Shown here one piece after another: positions 57,183 through 64,000 of a stretch of DNA of 64,000 nt. Below the pieces are notes generated by a model. That model was not told the origin of the DNA. It made no database searches and was given only the letters and a program-made list of their open reading frames with translations. The stretch is from Rhipicephalus microplus (taxonomy: Eukaryota; Arthropoda; Arachnida; Ixodida; Ixodidae), in NCBI RefSeq assembly GCF_043290135.1, contig NC_134707.1:73288508-73352507 (forward strand), written 5' to 3'. Within the stretch, counting starts at the first letter, position 1. Every line of letters begins with the position of its first letter. The translations under genes were made by a program, and so were the position numbers.

Positions 57183-58750
57183 TTTTTATTTTATTTATTT
57201 ATTTGATGATACTGTCAACCCTCGCTTGAAGGTGATAACAGGGAGGGAGTACAAAAGTACGTACAAACAGAAAACTAAAACAACTGGCACTCAAATAGCA
57301 ATGCACACAAGAAACCAAAACTGGCAGTACTTCAATTCAACCATGACCAAAATAAGCATCGATGTCTCTGTCAAAAGATTGCACATCGGTACTATTAACA
57401 ACATGATGGGGTAAACGATTCCATTGTTCTATAGCATCCGGAAAAAATTGCCACCGAAAGATGTCAGTGCGAGCGTTGAAAGGTTTAATGGGGGAATCAG
57501 GATTCAATCTAGCGCTACGTATTCCGGGAAGGCGTATGTACTCGTCTTTAGGTAATTTTAATATCCCTTGTGATATACGATATAACATTTTAAGTTTTTG
57601 TTTTTGTCTTCGGATTACCAGTGGTTCTAAATTGCATGAATTGAGCATGTCAGTTACTGAATCCCGCCTTCTATATCTAGAGCACACAAACCGTACGGCA
57701 CGCCTCTGAATACGTTCTAATTTGGCAAATTAGTGTTTTTAGTGAGGGCTCCAAACCACGGAGGCGTACGCCAGTATAGTTCTAATATGTGTTTAGTATG
57801 CAAGCAGCTTAACGTGTTTGGTGTTTTATGCAACTTTGCTCGAAGATAACAAACTTTTGGAACGACTCAGAACAAAGTGATTCAATATGATGGTGCCAAG
57901 TTAAGTTGTTTGTAATTGTCACTCCTAAGTATTTAAAATATGTTGTTTCACAGAGGGTGTTGCTCCCGATGCTGTATTGAAATTTGAAAACATTTTTCTT
58001 ATTGGTAATGTGTACATAAGTTGTTTTTGTGGTTAATTTGCAAATCCCATTTGTGACACCAGAATTCCAAATCTTCGAGGCACTTGTTCAACTCAAGCTT
58101 ATTATCAGTACAGCTTACAGTCATATAAATCAAACAATCATCAGCATAAAGTTTCATCTTTATAGGGGGCTTTATTATAGTACTTATAACTTCGACGTAC
58201 AATAATAACAACAGCGGGCCAAGAACGGACCCTTGAGGCACCTCGAAAACACATCTAGCGTCGTTGAAAGACAACCATCAATCTTCACTGCTGGCTTTCG
58301 GTTACTCAAGTATGCACCAATTTAATTTACAGTTTCATCACTGAATCCCATTTTTCTCAGTTTAAAAAGCAGCTTAGTGTGGTTGAGAACATCAAAAGGT
58401 TTAGCAAAATCAATGCAAATTACATCAACCTGTTTGCGTTCGTCTATAGCTAAACTAAAATCATGAATCGTTTGAAGCAAGTGTGTCACTGTGGTCTTGT
58501 CACTTCTAAATCCATGCTGACAGCCAATAAGTAATTGATTGACCTCCAAGTGAACCATGATATGCTTTGCTATAATATTCTCTATAACCTTGCAGCAAAC
58601 CGACGTAAGTGACACAGGACGATAGTTGCTAATAACTATTCGGTTGCTGGCTTTAAACAAAGGTATGATAATTGCACAGAGCCAATCTTGTGGAAGAAAG
58701 TGAGTTTTCAAAGATTTCTAAATTTTTCAATTATTTTAAAAAAATAATTA
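57183..58750 (-). mobile_element. 5'-truncated CR1-like LINE inserted in BEL
   Basis: Minus strand, with an (AAAT)n-type tail at 57183-57208. RT fragments have NYRPVSLTSVCCKVIENII, CIDFAKPFDVLNH, VPQGSVLGPLL and KLYADDCLIYM (catalytic YADD near 58130). The C-terminal part (57687-57337) has DIFRWQFFPDAIEQWNRLPH, common in CR1 and related LINEs of arthropods. Stops and shifts lie near 58322 and 58260-58275. The endonuclease is missing. No target duplication was found; the junctions come from the BEL frame. Confidence 0.75.
57337..58711 (-). pseudogene. CR1-like reverse transcriptase, broken
   Basis: Three frame segments (58711-58322, 58274-57999, 57687-57337) make up most of the RT palm, thumb and C-terminal region. 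The segment between 57999 and 57687 is decayed. The catalytic YADD is kept, but the enzyme cannot be made. Confidence 0.75.
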
Positions 58751-60880
58751 TTCTGCTGTCAGAGGACTAGACGTTGATGGAAATCATCTAGCGCGGCGGC
58801 TGAAACGCTGGTTCTATGCAGTTACTCTTAGCAGTCTTGCTAAAGAGCTGTAGTTTTCCAGGGGCACGACACCGTGGCGAACGTCATTGGCGGATGAACA
58901 AACAGATCTAATTTCTGCGAAAAATTGTCGATCATTCTTTGGTTGCTGCGGTTCAGTGAACAGTATTTTTTTAGATTCGTTCACGTCTATACCTTCGTGA
59001 GACCTGGTTCTGTCACACAGCCAGGTTGGGCCATGCCACCACTTGGACAATTTTGTAAACTCCGAAAGTGATAATCCTCGACTGATGAAATAGGTGGGAT
59101 TTTCCCTGCTGCTACAGTGAAACCATTGGGAAGGTCTGGTATGCTGCTGGATTTGGTTGACACGGTATGCTACAAATGGACCCAACATGGTCACTAAACT
59201 CTTTATCCAGTTTAGCGCCACAAGCGAGCTCGTCCAGAAGGCAACAGTGGCATGTTGGAAAAAAGGGACCTTTTGCACGTAGCGTATGAGCCACACCGCG
59301 ATTGTGCATGCCAGGAACCCCAGGCGTGAAAGCGATACTGTTTTCAAAGAAGCAAGCACGCCCTTGCTGATCAAGAGTCATGTGAAGCACTTTTCGGGGG
59401 GCGAGTTCAATCGTACGTAAATGCAAGCACCCTATGCTTTAGGACTGGCATCTCCGAAGATGTGCAGCTCAAATAAAAAGGGCTTATTTTTGCCCCACGA
59501 AAATATGTATCTTGGAATGTTGACGGACGAGTCGGACAGCTCAGAACACCAACTATTCCGTTCATCCAGTTCACCTTCAGGCATACTGGTGTCCCAAACA
59601 AGATTTTTCTTCTATAGATTCTCGAATATCATTTTAGCCTTTATGCTGACTGAAGTGAGGTAACCCAGTGGGTCGTATACTCTTGCCAAAGCTTTCAGTG
59701 CTGCACGTTTGGTAGCCGCTTTCCGGTGGCTAACATAGCTGCGTGCTCAGTGCTCAGGACAAGGTGATCGTCTGAAATTTCCCAAGAAACACCGAAAACA
59801 TTCATCATTAGATTGTCCCCAGCTCCATTTTCGATGGCGCAGCTGTCACACACGAATATTTCTTTGTACTTGTCGCAATTCGAGGCCCCCTTGCGAATTT
59901 ACGAGCTTGCCTCGTAGAATATTTATTTTGTTTCTTCATATACCTTCATTGCTGCCTGCATGCTTGGTAACCCGATGATAAGATCATACATGTAGAGCGC
60001 GTGCTACAATAAGGCTACGGTTTTTGGATACTTCTGTGGACAAGTTAACAGGTGATGACAAATTGTAGCCGCCAAAAGAAACGGGCTTGATGCAGCTGCA
60101 AACGTAACTTTGGTCATCCTCCAAGTTGTAATCGGTTTCGTGGGCTCTTCTTTAGTTGCCCGCCGTTCCAGCCACAAAAACCTTTGAAGGTCGCGTTGTT
60201 CGGGTCGAATAAACACCTGAGGTTATGCCCTCTTTAAGTCAGCTGCAAAAACGACAGTGTGGCAGCGAAAGTTCAGTAGTAGCTGGACAATGTCCACACC
60301 GACTTTGATGCCCTTCGATAGGACATTGTTAAGGCAAGGACGAATAGCTTCGTGTGATGATGTATCAAAAACCACTTGAAGCTTCTTTGTGGCGGCCTCT
60401 CGATGAACTACTGCGTGATGATGCATATAGTATACATTATCTCCGACTGGCTGCTCTTCTTGCACCTTGTCAGCATGTGTGTCATCGAAATATGTGGTAT
60501 TAGCCAGGTTGTAGTTCTCTAGTAACGTTGGCTGCTCACAGAAACGGTTGATTTGATGTTGTAGTCGCTGTTCTGCCAGTCCGAGACTACTGTTTCCGGC
60601 TGGTAGTCCTGGCTGTTCCACCATGAGCGAAACCTGATAACTTCTACCTTGCTTCGTTATGTAACGCTCAAATGTGGAAAGGTGCACGTCGATCTCCAAC
60701 GGTTGTGAATAGTTTCTATCGATTCCCATAGCATCAAGACGCCCCATCGACGATACGTCTGTGTCTGGTGGAGAAGAATAGCGGCTTGATATGAACAGTG
60801 CGCCTGACGGGTACAGGATGTCCGACGATAAAGGTCCTTGTACCATCCATTCAAAACGTTGTCTCAATCGCTGTTAGCCT
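58751..60880 (-). pseudogene. BEL/Pao reverse transcriptase and RNase H, broken
   Basis: From high to low: a pre-RT part with FERYITKQGRSYQVSLM, then NVYYMHHHAVVHREAATKKL and VVFAADLKRA (60867-60223). A frame break leads to IRPEQRDLQRFLWL and ITTWRMTKVTFAAASSPFLL (60216-60004). The catalytic box near 59975 reads LYMYDLI where BEL has YVDD, so one Asp is lost. The RNase H part (59600-58814) has ALNWIKSLVTMLGPFVAYRV and FISRGLSLSEFTK. The end meets the CR1-like LINE at 58750. Confidence 0.8.
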
Positions 60881-61187
60881 CTCGTTGATGCGGTCAATTT
60901 AGCCAGTGGTCACTTTCCAATAGGCGTCAGATCCTGTCAGCTGTTGATTTCGCCTTCTTGCCACGTATTCGATTGACATGCGTCAGTCACATGGTATTGC
61001 TTTTCGAGGAGTGTCTGCAAGATATGCTGCTCTAGTTGTGGACACGTTACGAGCAGATCTCCTGAATATTCAAGGCTTCTAACTTCACTTCAGCATCGCT
61101 AAATAGACTGCGCAGCTGCGCGGAAAACATGGTCAGCGCAGAGTCGCTTCTGAGCCTCGGAGCTTCCAAATGTCATTATTGAAATTT

Positions 61188-62733
61188 TCACCTTCCAATG
61201 ACAGAACAGTGAAGGACTCTGGCCGCTTCTGGGCGAATACAGCTGCGCTGGCTACCGCTGTTCAACAGAACCCGAACGAGGAGGCATCGATTTCCGGACC
61301 TTGCCCATATGCACCCCGTCTGCAATAGTACAGCCACGCTTCCGACGTGCGTGCTTTGGGAGGTTGTAATGGTTCGAAGCATTGGTGAAGGGGGTCTTCC
61401 CCATGCTACGGATTCCCCAGCAGGCACTGGGTTCTGGACAGCAGGTCTGGATAGGTCGCACAGAATGGTCAGGTGGTGACAATTGCAGAAACCAAATAGG
61501 AGACTGATGGCCTTTTTGCATGCCCTTGCGATGTGATTGCGAGTACCGCAGCGGAAACAGCAATTGTTATTCCGTAGCTGCACTCGATTTTCGTCCGCCG
61601 GCAGATTAGCAGTGCAAGACAAAATGCTGTGCTCTTGGCTGTTGCAAAGTGGGCAGAATTGATTGATCAATGCAGTGGAACCCTTAAAAGATGCAGCCAA
61701 TGGAATGAATTCTGTGCCATCTGGGCTTTCTGTCGCCATGCTGTCTTCACCTTCATAGGGGCGGTGACGTGGTTGCAGGCGACCGTCCTCCCGCACTTGT
61801 ACTTGGATGCGAATAAATGTCAGCAGGTGCTTCGCTCGGCGCAGTCTTTGGAAGTCTCCGTCCCACTATTGTCGCGGTCATCCTCTTTCATCTTTTGTCG
61901 GTACATAATAGCCAGATCGTCTGGCAAGCAGCGCATCATGACCCGATTCAGTACCACGATGTAATAATGCGGGAACACGCCGAGGCCTTCGAAGCGCTCA
62001 CTCGGAACAGGACATTGTCGTGAAGTGTGCGAAGTTTCGCAACTTCTGATGAGCTCTTCACAGTAGTCAACGCCAAAAGATGATTCACGTGCTCATTGAT
62101 GAGGAGATCTCGCCGTCCGAACCGATGCGTGAGCGTTTTGATAGTGATGTTGTAATTCTTCTCGGCTAACCAGGTTCTTTCGATTAACCGTTTAGCGCTG
62201 CCATTTAAGTACGTAAGCAAACGCTTGGATTTTTCGATGCATGGTAGGTCTGTGTTCTGGTGGATTGTAGCGTCGTAATGATCCCAAAAGGCCTGCCAGT
62301 CACGCAGGTTTCTGTTGAAGGTAGGCATCTGTAGCCTGGGCTCTACAACTGATCTTTGACGTGGCTCTCCCACATGGTCCGGAGTATCGAAAGATAACGG
62401 GAGGTCTGCGTTGCTTGATCCTGATCCGGAGTCCTCAGCATGCGTCGTGGCAGCTTTCTGGCGGCCTTGCAACCAGTACTTCGCTCACGTGATGGCGTAG
62501 CTGATCTTGTTGATATACTCCTGTGCCGTTTCGACTTCACCTGTTAGCGGAAGAATTTCGTCGTCCAGTCTCGACAATGTAAGCTCCTTGTTCTTGAGAT
62601 AGTTAAGGCACACGTGAACTTCCTAGAGGTCAGGATCCGCTTGCTGCAGATGATCCGTGAGCTGGGTTAGGGCTCACATGACGCCAGTCCTGAGTGCACC
62701 ACGCTTCCTCCGCAGATGGTCTGAGTTTGCCAT
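61188..62733 (-). pseudogene. BEL/Pao gag and protease, broken
   Basis: ATG probably at 62733-62731. A gag core with PTFNRNLRDWQAFWDHYDAT and TLTHRFGRRDLLINEHVNHL (62472-61948) matches the DUF1759 type. Two zinc-binding segments (CPLCNSQEHSILSC and CCFRCGTRNHIARACKK) lie at 61796-61500. The DUF1758-type protease follows, with VRVLLNSGSQRSCIRPEA (near 61210-61270), where the catalytic DSG reads NSG. Several stops and shifts. Confidence 0.8.
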
Positions 62734-62788
62734 GGCCGGGACGTAAAGGCGTCTCTCGAGAGGCAGTCCCGGGTTTCGCGGCACGAAA

Positions 62789-62949
62789 TGTTACGAAAGG
62801 ACTGGCTTCCAAACCATGAGAGAACACGTGGCTTTATTCTGTGGTCTTGGCAAACTATCTGTTTTGCCGTGCCTCGCGAGCTCTATGTCCTTGGCTTTCT
62901 CTTCAGTGTCGCACGTTCTAGTTACTCCGCTCGGGTTCATTCTTCAACA
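62789..62949 (-). mobile_element. 5' LTR of the BEL/Pao element
   Basis: 161 bp, TGTTACGAAAGG...CAACA. A GC-rich sequence (GGTTTCGCGGCACG, 62771-62784) just inside is where a primer-binding site should lie; the tRNA was not identified. Confidence 0.8.
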
Positions 62950-64000
62950 AACAGCTTGAACAATTACAGGTGTTCTCGCAGGCCATACGGGTTGCATTTC
63001 TGACGCTAAAGCCTGAGAAGTGTCACTTCTACTTTGAGGAACAACAGTTTCTTGGCCATTTCGGCAGTAACGCAGGAGTTCATCCAGATCCCGAGAAAGT
63101 GGCCGCCATCGCACAGTTTCAAACACCGTCAGATAGAAAGGCGGGCATTTTCTGGGTCTCTGCGCATATTATCTGTGGTTTATTCCAGATTTTGCGCAAA
63201 TTGCATGGCCTTTAACTTGTATCATGAGGAATGGCGTCGCATTTGTGTGGGACAATGAACAGGAATCTACTTTCAATGACTTGCGGTAACGTTTACACAC
63301 GACCCCCGTGCTTTCCCATTTTTATGAGACAGCCGCTTCAATGCTCCATACTCACGGCAGCCATGTTGGGCTCGGAGCTGTGCTTGTTCAGTGTCAGGAC
63401 AACGGCAAAAGAGTGATCGTTTACGCAAGCAGAACTCTGTCACGCACAGACGCGAATCAGTGGACAACTGAAAAAGAATGCCTCGCCGTAATGTGGGCAG
63501 TTAAGAAATGTTACCCATACTTGTACGGCCACCCATTCATGGTTAGCAGCGACCACCATTCGTTGTGTAGGTTAGAAAGTGTGAAAGATCCTTCCGGGCA
63601 ATTGGCACGCTGCCTTTGATATAACAATCGTTTACAAGTCGGGAAAACGACACACGTACGCCGACTGCCTGTCTCAATCAGCGATAGAGTTAGTTCGACA
63701 TGACAACCATGGCAGATCACCAGCATGACAATCTTTAGCTGCTTCACTAGAAATATTATTTGTAAGGATGAATCCAGGACGCGCCCAAAGCCTTTGCCAG
63801 GTGACTATCGTCGTTCTGTCTGCGAAAGAATGTCTTTTATAAAAGGAACTTTTCATCAGACGGGTCCACCTATTTGCTTGTCATCCCTACCGCTATTCGT
63901 TCTGAGGTATTGCTAGCTGCCACAACCAGGACGCATCTGGACATCTAGGCTACACGCGAACAGTAGACAGAGATCGGAAGAGGCATGAGTGGGCTAGACT
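62950..64000 (+). pseudogene. Gypsy reverse transcriptase end, RNase H and start of integrase
   Basis: Resumes the domain cut at 47518 with TLKPEKCHFYFEEQQFLGHF (near 63000), then the RNase H segment with GSHVGLGAVLVQ, VIVYASRTLSRTDANQWTTE and CLAVMWAVKKCYPYLYG (63350-63540). A frameshift near 63600 leads to an integrase start with a His-containing zinc-binding region near 63930-63970. It runs off the window. Confidence 0.85.

Larger units (their letters stand above)
47519..62949 (-). mobile_element. BEL/Pao retrotransposon inserted in the Gypsy element
   Basis: LTRs of 170 bp (47519-47688) and 161 bp (62789-62949) begin TGTTACGAAA and end CAACA. They are flanked by the 5-bp duplication AACAG (47514-47518, 62950-62954) inside the Gypsy RT. 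Minus-strand order is gag, protease, RT, RNase H, integrase. The LTRs differ at many sites, so the insertion is old. Later insertions (48995-57152 and 57183-58750) inflate it; without them it is about 5.7 kb, a normal BEL size. Confidence 0.85.

Overview
The window looks like nuclear DNA of a hard tick (Ixodidae, probably a metastriate genus such as Rhipicephalus or Dermacentor). The main reasons are several copies of a roughly 240-bp tRNA-derived SINE that matches my memory of the tick element Ruka, large introns packed with RTE, Tx1-like and CR1-like LINEs and Ty3/Gypsy and BEL/Pao relics, and one host gene of a chitinase-like type. No database search was possible, so the taxon is an inference.

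Host gene (about 4.9 to 35.7 kb, + strand). Eight exons were assembled by hand: 4897-5670, 9500-9737, 14259-14412, 15210-15316, 24687-24837, 28706-28885, 31991-32119 and 35475-35696. Every intron has GT-AG borders and every junction agrees in phase (1, 2, 0, 2, 0, 0, 0). An AATAAA lies 6 bases after the stop codon. The product has a long Thr-rich mucin-like segment followed by a diverged GH18 (chitinase-like) barrel of about 390 residues with five N-glycosylation sequons. The first exon or exons, which should carry the signal peptide, are missing: exon 1 of the model starts in phase 1 and needs an upstream exon. A weak candidate for the signal-peptide exon of a neighbouring gene lies at 41348-41411.

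Left edge (0.2-3.4 kb). An apparently intact RTE-type LINE with one uninterrupted frame is bounded by a perfect 10-bp target-site duplication. That duplication also encloses a tRNA-like head with pol III A and B boxes.

Introns (5.7-35.5 kb). These hold SINEs, including one inserted inside another, a solo LTR with 4-bp duplication, a (GATA)n array 35 bp before an exon, a 5'-truncated RTE, a broken Gypsy element, two copies of an unclassified repeat of about 580 bp, a tandem array with a period near 148 bp, and a foldback element.

Right third (38.3-64 kb). This is almost wholly transposable elements. A Gypsy relic on the minus strand (38.4-41.1 kb) is followed by an RNase H-bearing LINE tail (43.4-44.2 kb). 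Next comes a nested stack: a + strand Gypsy (44.8-47.5 kb, continuing at 62.95 kb and off the window) is split by a BEL/Pao element on the minus strand (47519-62949, 5-bp duplication). The BEL element is itself split by an 8.2-kb CACTA/CMC-like DNA element (48995-57152, 2-bp duplication) and by a CR1-like LINE (57183-58750). The DNA element carries a full-length Tx1-like LINE (51288-56198, 17-bp duplication) and a Ruka-like SINE. The borders were set by target duplications and by reading frames that resume on the far side of each insertion.
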